64,000 bases of DNA from an uncultured Prevotellaceae bacterium (GTDB lineage Bacteria > Bacteroidota > Bacteroidia > Bacteroidales > Bacteroidaceae): positions 24,563-88,562 of the forward strand of contig ONCZ01000012.1 of assembly GCA_900316445.1 (NCBI GenBank). Reading direction: 5' to 3'. The translations under genes and the position numbers were made by a program. Positions 17,497 to 26,943 of the stretch are shown piece after piece (the first letter of the stretch is position 1; each line of letters opens with the position of its first letter). Below the pieces are notes generated by a model. The model saw only the letters and a program-made list of their open reading frames with translations. It did not search any database and had not been told where the DNA came from.

Positions 17497-19542
17497 ATGA
17501 CCATACTATTATCACATATCAAGATACTAGCTGCCATCCCACTCGATGTCTCATCAGTGCTGATGGTTGTCGTCATTTTCATTGTCTCCGTGATAACCTG
17601 GGCTGTCAACCGCATCAGTCTGTTGCGTGTCCGTCAGGGAGTCGGCAAAATAAAAGAGATCTCAGCCATCATGCAGCACACGCTCGATATGGGCAAGAAC
17701 TACGTGCTGATGCTTGATATCCGTCAGCGGCATGCCGTCAACATTCATGGAAATCTCCTGCCTGACGACGGCATGGACTATGAAGAGAGTTTTGAGTTGA
17801 TTCATCCTGACGACCGTCATATCTACAGGGAGTTCATCAAACGCCTGGCAACGGGTGAGAAAGAGATGGACGAGTGTATCTTCCGTTGGGACATAAGCGG
17901 CGAGAAGAGGCTTGGCCAGTGGCGCTATATGGAAGACCAGGGCATTGCCGAGTATGCCAATGCAGCAGGCATCCGACCCATCCACATTTTCTGCACACTG
18001 ACAGACCGTACGGAACAGATCCTCTTGGAGAAAGAAGAACAGGAGATGGCCAACAAGTATCGCCGCATCTTTGAGCAGTCACTCACGGGATTGGCTTTCT
18101 ATGACAAGGAAGGCCGTCTGCTCACGACCAACAAGAAGATGCGTGAGATTCTGAACTTCCAATCGGAAAAGGATCCTTACTACTACGAAAATTCTCTGTA
18201 CGACATGCCGACCTTCCGCGATCTGCTGAACAAGCGTCATGTAGAAGAGTTATATTTCTGTACCAAGAGTATCATCATCGAGCGTGGTGTCAACTGCTAC
18301 ACCGAGATGCGTGTTCACCCCATCTACAAAGACGACGGCGAGCTCTACTGCATCACCTTCTCTATCCGTGATGTCACTCAGGAACGTGAACTCTATCTGC
18401 AGAACAAGAAGAACAGTCGCGACATCCGCGAAGCCAACGAGGCCATCCAGCAATACGAGAACGAGATCCAGTATCTGATGGATACCTGTAACATGCGTTT
18501 CTTCCGCTGTTCAAGGGCCGAGCGCACCTGTACCTTCTATAAAGGAATGACTACGGAAGTCAACACGATGAGTTTCGATGAGTTGATAGAGCACTTCGTT
18601 GACAGTCCTTTCCGTCAGGGGCTGGTGGATTACGATACCTACTTCAGCGTGCAGCGCACCAATCTCACGAAAATGCACCCGCTCTTCCACGAAGGCAATG
18701 AGATGCAGTGGAACTTCATCGACAGCGTGCCCTACTTCGACGAGAACGGTGAGATGCTGGGCACATACGGTATCGTACGAAACGTCAACGACCTCATCGA
18801 GAAGCAGGAACGGCTGAAGCAGGAAACAGAACGGGCCAATGATTCGGGACGTCTGAAGTCGGTGTTCATGGCCAATATGACCCACGAGATACGTACGCCG
18901 CTGAACTCCATCGTCGGCTTCTCAGACGTGCTGCCCATGCTCTCCACCCAAGAGGAAAAGCAAGAGATCATCCATGTCATCATGAACAACTGCGACATGC
19001 TTATGCGACTGATCAACGATATCCTTGCCATCTCGTCGCTCGACACCGGCGGCATCCGTATCGAGCCTGCAGAAGTGGACTTTGCCAAGAGTTTCGACGA
19101 CATCTGCGAATCACTGAAGCAGCGTGTACAGGAGCCAAGTGTGGAATTCATCAAGGAGAACCCTTACGACAGTTTCGTCACCGTTCTCGACGACGCCCGT
19201 ATCCATCAGGTCATCACCAACTTCGTCACCAATGCCGTAAAATATACCCACGAGGGACATATCAAGGTGGGGTACAGGTATGAGGAGTCAGGAGTCAGGA
19301 ATCAGGAGACAGGAGATTTGTATATCTATTGCGAGGATACTGGTGCAGGCATTCCCAAGGAGCACCAGAAAAAAATCTTCGAGCGCTTCGTCAAGCTCAA
19401 CGATTTCATCCAAGGCACGGGTCTCGGGCTCTCCATCTGTAAAGCCATCGCTGATGCCTGCCATGGTGAGCTTGGTGTCGAGTCGGAAGGTGAAGGCCAC
19501 GGATCGACATTCTGGATTCGCATTCCATGCGAGAAAAGGTGA
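17497..19542 (+). CDS. Sensor kinase 2: PAS-type histidine kinase, catalytically complete
   Basis: 681 residues: one membrane segment (about 17-39), PAS-like regions (about 55-165, 175-300, 315-435), HisKA and ATPase domains. The H-box is NMTHEIRTPLNSI with His463 (18883-18885); the ATPase has TNFVTNAVKYT, EDTGAGIP and GTGLGLSI, all intact. No receiver domain or response regulator follows. Near the end a short tract of GGAGTCA-like repeats (19280-19316) encodes the variable loop between N and G1 boxes (YEESGVRNQETGD). Closest relative in the window is kinase 4. The next gene starts 24 bases later. Confidence 0.92.
   Translation: MTILLSHIKILAAIPLDVSSVLMVVVIFIVSVITWAVNRISLLRVRQGVGKIKEISAIMQHTLDMGKNYVLMLDIRQRHAVNIHGNLLPDDGMDYEESFELIHPDDRHIYREFIKRLATGEKEMDECIFRWDISGEKRLGQWRYMEDQGIAEYANAAGIRPIHIFCTLTDRTEQILLEKEEQEMANKYRRIFEQSLTGLAFYDKEGRLLTTNKKMREILNFQSEKDPYYYENSLYDMPTFRDLLNKRHVEELYFCTKSIIIERGVNCYTEMRVHPIYKDDGELYCITFSIRDVTQERELYLQNKKNSRDIREANEAIQQYENEIQYLMDTCNMRFFRCSRAERTCTFYKGMTTEVNTMSFDELIEHFVDSPFRQGLVDYDTYFSVQRTNLTKMHPLFHEGNEMQWNFIDSVPYFDENGEMLGTYGIVRNVNDLIEKQERLKQETERANDSGRLKSVFMANMTHEIRTPLNSIVGFSDVLPMLSTQEEKQEIIHVIMNNCDMLMRLINDILAISSLDTGGIRIEPAEVDFAKSFDDICESLKQRVQEPSVEFIKENPYDSFVTVLDDARIHQVITNFVTNAVKYTHEGHIKVGYRYEESGVRNQETGDLYIYCEDTGAGIPKEHQKKIFERFVKLNDFIQGTGLGLSICKAIADACHGELGVESEGEGHGSTFWIRIPCEKR
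19280..19316 (+). repeat. GGAGTCA-type tandem tract inside kinase 2
   Basis: GAGGAGTCAGGAGTCAGGAA followed by two more degenerate units, all in frame; it falls in the loop between the N-box and G1 box of the ATPase domain, where kinase 4 has a different sequence of similar length. Confidence 0.6.
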
Positions 19543-19566
19543 AAAAGTGAAAAGGTGAAAATTATT

Positions 19567-22395
19567 ATGAACGAAAAGACATATAATATATATAAGGTGC
19601 AAAAGTGGATGAAGTATCTGCCGATACTTTTCACTTTTCACTTCTCTCTTTTCACTTCTTCAGCCGCTTCGGCGCAGAAGCCTGACAGCATCAGGGTGTT
19701 CGATGATGAGCACCCGCTGGTCTATGAGGATGCCTGGGACCTGTGGCCCTACGTGTTCCTCAACGAGAACGGCGAGCCTGACGGTTACAACATCGACCTG
19801 CTGAAGATGATCTTCAAGAGGCTCAACATCCCCTACATCGTCAAGCTGAAGCCCACCCTCGAGGCACAAGCCGACCTGAAGAGTGGCAAGTCTGACCTCA
19901 TGCTCCGTATGGATGCCTCGTTCTCCAGAGGCAACTCCCTCTACAGCAACACCATCATCCAGCTGTTCACCCATAGTGTAGTGTCACCGCAGTCATCCAA
20001 TGTGGTACTGCGAACGGGCAAGGATCTGAAAGGCCATCAGGTAATCGTCCACGAAGGCAGTTTCAGCCACCATATGATTATGGATGAGGGCTGGACGAAA
20101 GACATCAAGGCCTACGACGATATGAAGGAAGCCATCCAGAAACTGCGTTCCGACGAACAAGGTGTCATCATCTGGAACACCATGTCGCTGAAATGGCTCA
20201 TGCGGAAATACAAGACCGATAATCTGGTCATCAACCCCATCGACATCCCTGCCGGCGAATACAAGTTCATGTCTAAGAACCGTCGCCTGCTCGACCAGAT
20301 AGACAGCGTCTATACCGAACTGCGTGTCGATGACCAGTTGGAAGGCATCCGCAACAAGTGGTTCTATCCCGAGCATGCCGATTCAGGCATCCCGGCATGG
20401 GTGTGGAACATTGCAGCCGTATTGGCAGCCTTGGCTCTGATCTTCCTCGCCTACTACACCTTCTACCGTGTCCGTGAGCACCAGATGACCCGTGAGATCC
20501 GCCAGAGCAATGACCGTCTGTCGCTCGTGCTCAGTTCCAGTGAGATCGGCCTATGGGTCTATCACGTGATGGCCCAGACGGTGGAATTCCTTGACGAGTT
20601 TGGCAAGACGCAACAGACACGCCATCTGCATGAACTGGTGAACCGCTACAACCAGAACGATTACGACGCCCTTCGCGAGGTTCTCTCTGACATCACCAAC
20701 AGACGGAAGGAGTCTGCCAACATCACCATGAAAATCAGGGAGCAAAAGAGCAACCACTTCGTGGAGCGTGACTACAACGTAAACATCGGCGTGTTGCGCC
20801 GTGACCGCAATGGCAAGCCAATCGACATCCTCGGCACGAGGGTCGACATCACCAATGAGCAGATGCGGCAGCAGCACATACAAGACAATATGATGCGCTA
20901 CCAGGCCGTCTTCAACTCTGCCATGATCGACATGGTGGTGTACGATGCCGATGGCTACATCATTGATATGAACGACAAGGCCCTCAACGGAATCCACATG
21001 AACCGAAAGGACCTGATGAAGGAGCACATCCATCTGACAAGCGTCTTAGGCGTGGACCATATCAACCTCGACACGTTCCAGCCACTGCACATCACTCAGA
21101 TCTATCCCTCTTCCGAAGACCAACGCTCACTGCAACAACATCTGAGACGTTCGCAGCTGTTCTACGAACTGAAATTAGTACCCGTGCGTGACAGTCAGGG
21201 TAAGCTGCTGAACATCTACGGCACCGGCCGTGATGTGACCGAGGTGGCCATGTCTTATCGTCAGATTAAGCAGAACGCCCGTGAGTTGCAGGAAAGCAAT
21301 GATGAGATCAACAACTACATCCGTAACATTGACTACGTGATGAGCGTGGGCGGCATCCGTATGGCGCGCTACAATCCTGAGACGCACACGCTGACCGTTT
21401 ACAGCGACTCTAACAATGTGCAGTTCACGCTGACACAGACGCGAGCCCTCACTTACGTTGATGACAGTTCACGGCGCCGTGCGCTGAACATCATCAAGAG
21501 CATGGACAGCCTGGCCACCAAGCCCATCCACGCCGATATCAAAACAACCCTGCGCAAACGGGGCGGAGGTGGACGATTGCACCTGCAACTGCATTTCATT
21601 CCCACGTATAACAGTCATGGGGAAATTAAGGAATACTTCGGCATGTGCCGTGACATCAGTGAGATCAAGACCATCGAGGAGAAGCTGGCGGCAGAGACGC
21701 TGCGAGCCCAGGAGGTAGAGGTGGTGAAGAATGCGTTCCTCCACAATATGAGCTTCGAAATCCGCACGCCGCTCAACACGGTGGTAGGTTTCGCAGAACT
21801 CTTCCAGATGGAGCACAGCCAGGAAGACGAAGTGGTGTTCATTCAGGAAATCAAGGAGAACTCCGCCAAGCTGCTCAAACTCATCAACGACATCCTGTTC
21901 ATATCCAGACTCGATGCAGAGATGATTGAGTTCAACAAGCGCATCACCGACTTCTCAAAGACCATCACCCAATGGTGCGAGTCTGTCTGGGCACCCATGC
22001 AGAAGCCCGGCGTCGAATATACCGTCAGCGGCCTCTTCAACAAGCTGATCCTCGAGGTTGACAGCTCAAATGTGGGCATCATCATCGACAAGATCGTCAC
22101 CAACGCCGTGCAACATACGGAAAAGGGTTCCGTCAATGTGCGCTTCGACTATCTGGGCAACAACCTCATCGTCTCTGTGGAGGACACCGGCTGCGGTATT
22201 CCCGAGTCCATCTTAGGCAACATCTTCGACCGCTTCGTGACAACTGCCAATCAAGGTGCCGGCCTTGGACTCGCCATCTGTCACGAGCTCATCAAACGGC
22301 TCAACGGCACCATCAACATCAAGTCCGAAGTGGGCAAAGGCACCACCGTCTGGTTCTCCATCCCCTGCAAGGCACTTGAAATAGAAAGGACGTAG
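19567..22395 (+). CDS. Sensor kinase 3: extracytoplasmic solute-binding domain plus histidine-less kinase
   Basis: 942 residues from ATG 19567 (a GTG at 19555 is also in frame). Signal peptide to about 33, then a periplasmic SBP_bac_3-type domain (about 37-270: ENGEPDGYNIDLLKMIFKRL), one membrane segment (about 277-300), three PAS-like regions, HisKA and ATPase domains. The H-box is NMSFEIRTPLNTV: Phe730 (codon TTC, 21754-21756) replaces the histidine. The ATPase is otherwise canonical (VTNAVQHT, EDTGCGIP, GAGLGLAI), so ATP binding and phosphorylation of a partner remain possible. Six bases separate it from kinase 4. Confidence 0.92.
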   Translation: MNEKTYNIYKVQKWMKYLPILFTFHFSLFTSSAASAQKPDSIRVFDDEHPLVYEDAWDLWPYVFLNENGEPDGYNIDLLKMIFKRLNIPYIVKLKPTLEAQADLKSGKSDLMLRMDASFSRGNSLYSNTIIQLFTHSVVSPQSSNVVLRTGKDLKGHQVIVHEGSFSHHMIMDEGWTKDIKAYDDMKEAIQKLRSDEQGVIIWNTMSLKWLMRKYKTDNLVINPIDIPAGEYKFMSKNRRLLDQIDSVYTELRVDDQLEGIRNKWFYPEHADSGIPAWVWNIAAVLAALALIFLAYYTFYRVREHQMTREIRQSNDRLSLVLSSSEIGLWVYHVMAQTVEFLDEFGKTQQTRHLHELVNRYNQNDYDALREVLSDITNRRKESANITMKIREQKSNHFVERDYNVNIGVLRRDRNGKPIDILGTRVDITNEQMRQQHIQDNMMRYQAVFNSAMIDMVVYDADGYIIDMNDKALNGIHMNRKDLMKEHIHLTSVLGVDHINLDTFQPLHITQIYPSSEDQRSLQQHLRRSQLFYELKLVPVRDSQGKLLNIYGTGRDVTEVAMSYRQIKQNARELQESNDEINNYIRNIDYVMSVGGIRMARYNPETHTLTVYSDSNNVQFTLTQTRALTYVDDSSRRRALNIIKSMDSLATKPIHADIKTTLRKRGGGGRLHLQLHFIPTYNSHGEIKEYFGMCRDISEIKTIEEKLAAETLRAQEVEVVKNAFLHNMSFEIRTPLNTVVGFAELFQMEHSQEDEVVFIQEIKENSAKLLKLINDILFISRLDAEMIEFNKRITDFSKTITQWCESVWAPMQKPGVEYTVSGLFNKLILEVDSSNVGIIIDKIVTNAVQHTEKGSVNVRFDYLGNNLIVSVEDTGCGIPESILGNIFDRFVTTANQGAGLGLAICHELIKRLNGTINIKSEVGKGTTVWFSIPCKALEIERT
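19593..19634 (+). repeat. Palindromic repeat in the signal-peptide region, copy 1
   Basis: A 42-nt segment nearly identical (40/42) to 22430-22471. It holds the hairpin AAGTATC-TGCC-GATACTT and is flanked by GTGAAAAG tracts (19534-19560) and their reverse complement (19625-19655). It encodes the signal-peptide start of kinase 3. Confidence 0.75.
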
Positions 22396-22400
22396 AAATT

Positions 22401-25253
22401 ATGAAAGAAAAGATATATCATACATATAATAAGGTGCAAAAGTGGAGAAAGTATCTGCCGATACTTTTCACCCTTTCGCTTTTTCACCTTTTCACCTTTC
22501 CAGCCTCTGCCCAGATTGACTATAGCTATACGAAGGAGAACCCAGTGATCATTGCCAGCGACTGGGATTTCCCGCCATACGAATATAGCAACGACCAAGG
22601 CGAGCCTGCCGGCTATAACGTGGAGCTGCTGCAGACGATCTTCAAGAAACTTGACATTCCCTACCGCATCATTCTCCGCGAGTGGAGCGAGGCTGCGCAG
22701 ACCTTCGAACGCCGCGATGCAGACCTGGTTATCGACCCCTCCTACCGTTTCCACGGAAGGCCCTACATCCGCTCGACCAATATCCTGAATTACTACAAGG
22801 TGCAGATCGTCTCTTCCGCAGGAGCCAGGAAGGTGACGGCACTCGCCGACTTCACCCCCGAAGACACGCTCGTGCTCAAACTCGACGACTACGCTGCCAA
22901 CCGCATCGTGGACGAGCGCCATTTGGACGTTCCCATCATCTATTGCTCGCCCAAGGAAGCCCTGGCAGGCATCAGCGAGGGGCGCTACAACTATTTCATC
23001 TGGGGCGAGGGGCCATTGAACTGGAAGAAGAAGGAACTGGCCATCGACACGTTGATCACAGGCTCTATCGACATTCCTGACGGCGAGATACGTATTGTGG
23101 GCTACGACAAGGAACTCATCGATGCCATCGACGATGAATACGCCCGTCTGGAACAGAGCGGTAACCTCGAGACACTGCGCGACAAGTGGTTCCATCCCGA
23201 ACGTCAGCACGACGACACCTCACCCGTAGCCCTCATCGTGCTCGCCGGAGCCATCGTCGCCGTCATCATCGGCCTGCTCATGGCCCGTCTGGTGCGTGAC
23301 CGTGTGCGCCAGGCCGTGCGAAAGACGGAAGACCTGAACCAGATGATGGAACAGGCACTGAACATGGGAAAATACTACGTGTTCACCATCGACGTCGTCT
23401 CAGGCCAGATCCACAACATCCACGGTGAGCTGCTGCCCGAAGGTGAGCTGGTAAGGGAAGTCTTCTTGCCCCGCATCGACAAGAGCGACCAGGAAGACTT
23501 CCAGAAGAAAGTCGATTTGCTGATCTCTGGAGAACTCCAGCAGGCGCGCTACACCAAACGCCTGAACATCGGTTCGCTGAAAGATCCAAACTGGATCTGG
23601 CTCAGCGGACTGGCAAGCCTTGAATATGTGGACTTCAAGCCCCGCTATATCACCAACACCGCCCGCGACATTACCCAGCAGATCGAAGACGAGCGTATCA
23701 ACAGCGAGCTCAGCGCGAAATACATGAAGATCTTTGAGACCAACATCATCGCCATGGCGTTCTACGACAGCGAAGGCAACCTCATCGACATGAACGACAA
23801 CATGCGCAAGCTTTGTGAAGTGAACGAGGCGTCTGAGGCATGGCTCTTCAAGACCAAGATTTTCGATACGGCTCTCGTCAAAGACCAGTACCTGTGCGGC
23901 AGCCGCGAGGAGTTCCACGTATGCCAGCATGCCGTATTCCCCCAGCTCGGCATTGACAAATACATCGAGCTCCGCCTCAAACCCGTCTGCGACGACCATG
24001 ACAAGGTGAAATACTACGTCTCTACCGCCCGTGAGATCACCGACGAGCGCAACATCTACCTTGAACAGCTGCACCACAACAAGGAGATGGAGAAGACCAA
24101 CGCAGCCATCAACGAATACGAGAGCCGTCTGCAGTACCTGCTCGACAACAGCCAGATGTTCATCTGGAACTATTATCCTGAGAGCGGTCAGATCACATAC
24201 ACTCACTCCTCACGTAAGAATGAGTTCAGCGAGACCCTCGAAGAGTTCTTCGAAGGCGTCGATGAGGAGAGCATGGAACAGGCACTGACAGACATCAAAG
24301 CCTGCATCGAGTCACGACAGCCCTACGATGCCATCCACCACTACCGCTACACACCGTTGGAGAAGCACCCCGTATGGTATGCCATCAGCGGTATTCCCAA
24401 CCTCGACAAGGCCGGCAAGCTAACGAGCTATTTCGGCATCGCGAGAAACATCACCTTCCTCATGGATGCCCAGGAGCGGCTGAAGCGCGAGACCAGCCGT
24501 GCCGAGGACTCCGGACGCATGAAGAGCGCCTTCCTGGCCAACATGACCCACGAGATACGCACGCCGCTCAACGCCATCGTGGGCTTCTCAGACCTGTTGC
24601 CCGTCATCGACACCAAGGAGGAGCGTATGGAGTTCATCCGCATCATCCGCAACAACTGCGACATGCTCATGCGACTCATCAACGACATCCTCGAAGCCTC
24701 GTCCATGGGTCAGGCACTGGCCATCAAGCCCGCCGAGTGCGACGTCTCGTCCGTCTTCGACGACATCTGCCAGACGCTCGCCCAGCGCGTGCAAGAGCCG
24801 GGCGTGGAGTTCATCAAGGACAACCCCTACCCCACATGCCCCACCGTGCTCGACAAGGGCCGTGTGCAGCAGGTGCTCACCAACTTCGTCACCAATGCCG
24901 TCAAGTACACCCATCAGGGCTTCATCAAGGTAGGCTACCACTGGGAGCGTCGCACGACATTCGACGGCAGCGGAGAGGCCGAAGGACTGACCTTCTACTG
25001 CCTCGACACCGGCGCCGGCATCCCCAAGGACAAGCAGGCGAGCGTCTTCGAGCGCTTCGTCAAGCTGAACGACTTCGTGCAGGGCACCGGTCTCGGACTC
25101 TCCATCTGTCAGAACATCGTCGAGCGCTGCAACGGCCACATCGGCGTCACCTCCGAGGGCGAGGGCCATGGCTCCACCTTCTGGTTCTGGATCCCCTGCG
25201 AGCGCAAGATCATCAACCTCCCCGGCTACGACACACCAACATTAAAGGCTTGA
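22401..25253 (+). CDS. Sensor kinase 4: extracytoplasmic solute-binding domain plus complete histidine kinase
   Basis: 950 residues: signal peptide to about 38, SBP_bac_3-type periplasmic domain (about 42-265: YSNDQGEPAGYNVELLQTIF), membrane segment (about 273-296), PAS-like regions, HisKA and ATPase. The H-box is NMTHEIRTPLNAI with His717 (24549-24551); TNFVTNAVKYT, LDTGAGIP and GTGLGLSI are intact. The periplasmic domain should sense an amino-acid-like or other small ligand; which one is unknown. The last three codons and the stop lie inside the 22-nt repeat array of element B. No response regulator is encoded in the window. Confidence 0.93.
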   Translation: MKEKIYHTYNKVQKWRKYLPILFTLSLFHLFTFPASAQIDYSYTKENPVIIASDWDFPPYEYSNDQGEPAGYNVELLQTIFKKLDIPYRIILREWSEAAQTFERRDADLVIDPSYRFHGRPYIRSTNILNYYKVQIVSSAGARKVTALADFTPEDTLVLKLDDYAANRIVDERHLDVPIIYCSPKEALAGISEGRYNYFIWGEGPLNWKKKELAIDTLITGSIDIPDGEIRIVGYDKELIDAIDDEYARLEQSGNLETLRDKWFHPERQHDDTSPVALIVLAGAIVAVIIGLLMARLVRDRVRQAVRKTEDLNQMMEQALNMGKYYVFTIDVVSGQIHNIHGELLPEGELVREVFLPRIDKSDQEDFQKKVDLLISGELQQARYTKRLNIGSLKDPNWIWLSGLASLEYVDFKPRYITNTARDITQQIEDERINSELSAKYMKIFETNIIAMAFYDSEGNLIDMNDNMRKLCEVNEASEAWLFKTKIFDTALVKDQYLCGSREEFHVCQHAVFPQLGIDKYIELRLKPVCDDHDKVKYYVSTAREITDERNIYLEQLHHNKEMEKTNAAINEYESRLQYLLDNSQMFIWNYYPESGQITYTHSSRKNEFSETLEEFFEGVDEESMEQALTDIKACIESRQPYDAIHHYRYTPLEKHPVWYAISGIPNLDKAGKLTSYFGIARNITFLMDAQERLKRETSRAEDSGRMKSAFLANMTHEIRTPLNAIVGFSDLLPVIDTKEERMEFIRIIRNNCDMLMRLINDILEASSMGQALAIKPAECDVSSVFDDICQTLAQRVQEPGVEFIKDNPYPTCPTVLDKGRVQQVLTNFVTNAVKYTHQGFIKVGYHWERRTTFDGSGEAEGLTFYCLDTGAGIPKDKQASVFERFVKLNDFVQGTGLGLSICQNIVERCNGHIGVTSEGEGHGSTFWFWIPCERKIINLPGYDTPTLKA
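22430..22471 (+). repeat. Palindromic repeat in the signal-peptide region, copy 2
   Basis: Second copy of the 42-nt segment at 19593-19634 with two mismatches, in the same frame, encoding the N-terminus of kinase 4, followed by a TTTTTCACC tract. Confidence 0.75.
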
Positions 25254-25328
25254 AACCGAGAGTTTCATGCCTTCAAATTCAAAATTTAAAGCCTTGAAAG
25301 TCTGACTCTCAAGGCTTGTTTCTTTGCG
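25241..25328. repeat. Array of four 22-nt units (element B core)
   Basis: Units at 25241-25262, 25263-25284, 25285-25306 and 25307-25328. The second and third start TTTCATGCCTTCAAA and TTTAAAGCCTTGAAAGT and align with the first and second units at 6.5 kb. The first unit contains the stop codon of kinase 4. Confidence 0.75.
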
Positions 25329-25355
25329 GGCAGCACGCCCATACAATTACCAATA

Positions 25356-25557
25356 TGTGACTTCGTGACTTTGTGACTTTGTGACATTAAGCATCTTACA
25401 TATTCCTCATACGGAAATCAGATGGAGTAGAATGTTAACATATATAAATAATATATAATATATAATAATATAAATATTATACTATATACCTACTAATCTC
25501 TGATTGTACTATACAAACATCCTTAATGTCACAAAGTCACAAAGTCACCAAGTCACA
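25356..25557. repeat. Composite noncoding element B: inverted repeats of GTGACTTT units
   Basis: 36-nt arms at 25356-25391 and 25522-25557 match at 35 of 36 positions as inverted repeats. Each arm holds four GTGAC motifs about 9 nt apart. The 130-nt centre is very AT-rich (25440-25500 is almost only A and T). It sits between the convergent kinase 4 and nhaD genes, where it could also act as a terminator. No gene is visible. Confidence 0.9.
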
Positions 25558-25562
25558 AAAGT

Positions 25563-26897
25563 TTATCCGAGGATGAATGTGCGCTCCAACCAATAGATGA
25601 AGATACCGGCGAGGTAGCCTGCGAAGACCACCCACGTGATGCGCTTCATATACCAGCCGAAGGTGATCTTCTCAAGACCCATGACGACCACACCGGCGGC
25701 AGAGCCGATGATCAGCATCGAGCCGCCCACACCGGCACAGTAGGCCAGCAGCTGCCAGAAGATGCCGTCGACGGCCAGGTCACCGGCAGCCTGCACAGGA
25801 TACATGCCCATGCAACCAGCCACGAGCGGTACATTGTCGACAATAGACGAGAGCACACCGATGATGCCCGTCACGAGGTAGTGATTGCCCTCGAAGGTGG
25901 CGTCGAGCGTCTGCCCGAGCATAGCCAGCACACCCACCTCCTGAAGCACGGCAACGGCCATGAGGATGCCGAGGAAGAACATGATGGTACCGAGGTCGAT
26001 CTTCGACAGCAGATCACTCACACGCTTGGCCATCGTGTCGTCCTCAGCCGTGTTGTAATGGAAGATCTCCGTGACCGTCCAGAGCACACCTAAAACGAGC
26101 AGGATGCCCATAAACGGGGGCAGATGGGTGATGGTCTTGAAGATGGGCACGAAGCAGAGACCGCCCACGCCCAACCAGAAAATAATGTCACGCTGGGCCT
26201 TCGTGAACTGGCTCACATCGGCCTTGGGCAGATTGTTCTCCTTGTCGAACTTGCCGCTGAGCTGATACTGCAGGATGAAGGCCGGCACGAGCATCGAGAC
26301 GAGCGAGGGAATGAATATCTCGGTGATGACGCCCTGAGTCGTGATGACACCCTTGATCCAAAGCATGATGGTGGTCACGTCGCCGATGGGTGAGAAGGCA
26401 CCTCCGGAGTTGGCCGAGATGACCACCAGCGCAGCATAGATGAGACGGTCGCCACGGCTCTGGACGAGCTTGCGCAGCACCATAATCATCACAATCGACG
26501 TCGTCAGGTTGTCGAGGATGGCTGAAAGGAAGAAGGTCATAAAAGCGACGCGCCACATGAGTTTCCGCTTGGAACGGGTCTTCATGGTGTCGCGCACGAA
26601 GTTGAAACCACCGTTGGAATCGACAATCTCAACGATGGTCATGGCACCCATCAGGAAGAAGAGCGTGCCTGCGGCATCACCCAAATGGTGTTCGATCACC
26701 TCGGCAATGTGATGGATGACGTCACCCTCGTCAATAGCGGGATAATAAGCAGCGGGGCCCACCATTAGCAGGGTCCAGCAGAACACACACATCAGCAGGG
26801 CAATGGCTGCCTTGTTGACCCTCGTCAGGCTCTCAAGGGCTATGCAGAGGTAGCCGATGCAGAAGACGATGACAATAGCAATCGTTAATGTTGACAT
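25563..26897 (-). CDS. nhaD: NhaD-type sodium/proton antiporter
   Basis: 444 residues, strongly hydrophobic with about 11-12 membrane segments. The arrangement, with AFMTFFLSAILDNLTTSIVM near 130 and SSIVDNVPLVAGCMGMY near 345-361, matches the NhaD/ArsB (ion transporter) superfamily; the Asp-Asn pairs in these two segments are the typical transport motifs. It exchanges Na+ for H+ across the inner membrane. Single gene with its own promoter at 26936-26943. Confidence 0.92.
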   Translation of the reverse strand: MSTLTIAIVIVFCIGYLCIALESLTRVNKAAIALLMCVFCWTLLMVGPAAYYPAIDEGDVIHHIAEVIEHHLGDAAGTLFFLMGAMTIVEIVDSNGGFNFVRDTMKTRSKRKLMWRVAFMTFFLSAILDNLTTSIVMIMVLRKLVQSRGDRLIYAALVVISANSGGAFSPIGDVTTIMLWIKGVITTQGVITEIFIPSLVSMLVPAFILQYQLSGKFDKENNLPKADVSQFTKAQRDIIFWLGVGGLCFVPIFKTITHLPPFMGILLVLGVLWTVTEIFHYNTAEDDTMAKRVSDLLSKIDLGTIMFFLGILMAVAVLQEVGVLAMLGQTLDATFEGNHYLVTGIIGVLSSIVDNVPLVAGCMGMYPVQAAGDLAVDGIFWQLLAYCAGVGGSMLIIGSAAGVVVMGLEKITFGWYMKRITWVVFAGYLAGIFIYWLERTFILG

Positions 26898-26935
26898 TTT
26901 GAATCTGAGTTATTAAATTGTTCTTAATTTGACTG

Positions 26936-26943
26936 CAAAGGTA
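26936..26943 (-). promoter_or_regulatory. Promoter -7 box for nhaD
   Basis: TACCTTTG on the minus strand, 39 bases before the ATG at 26897. Confidence 0.65.
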
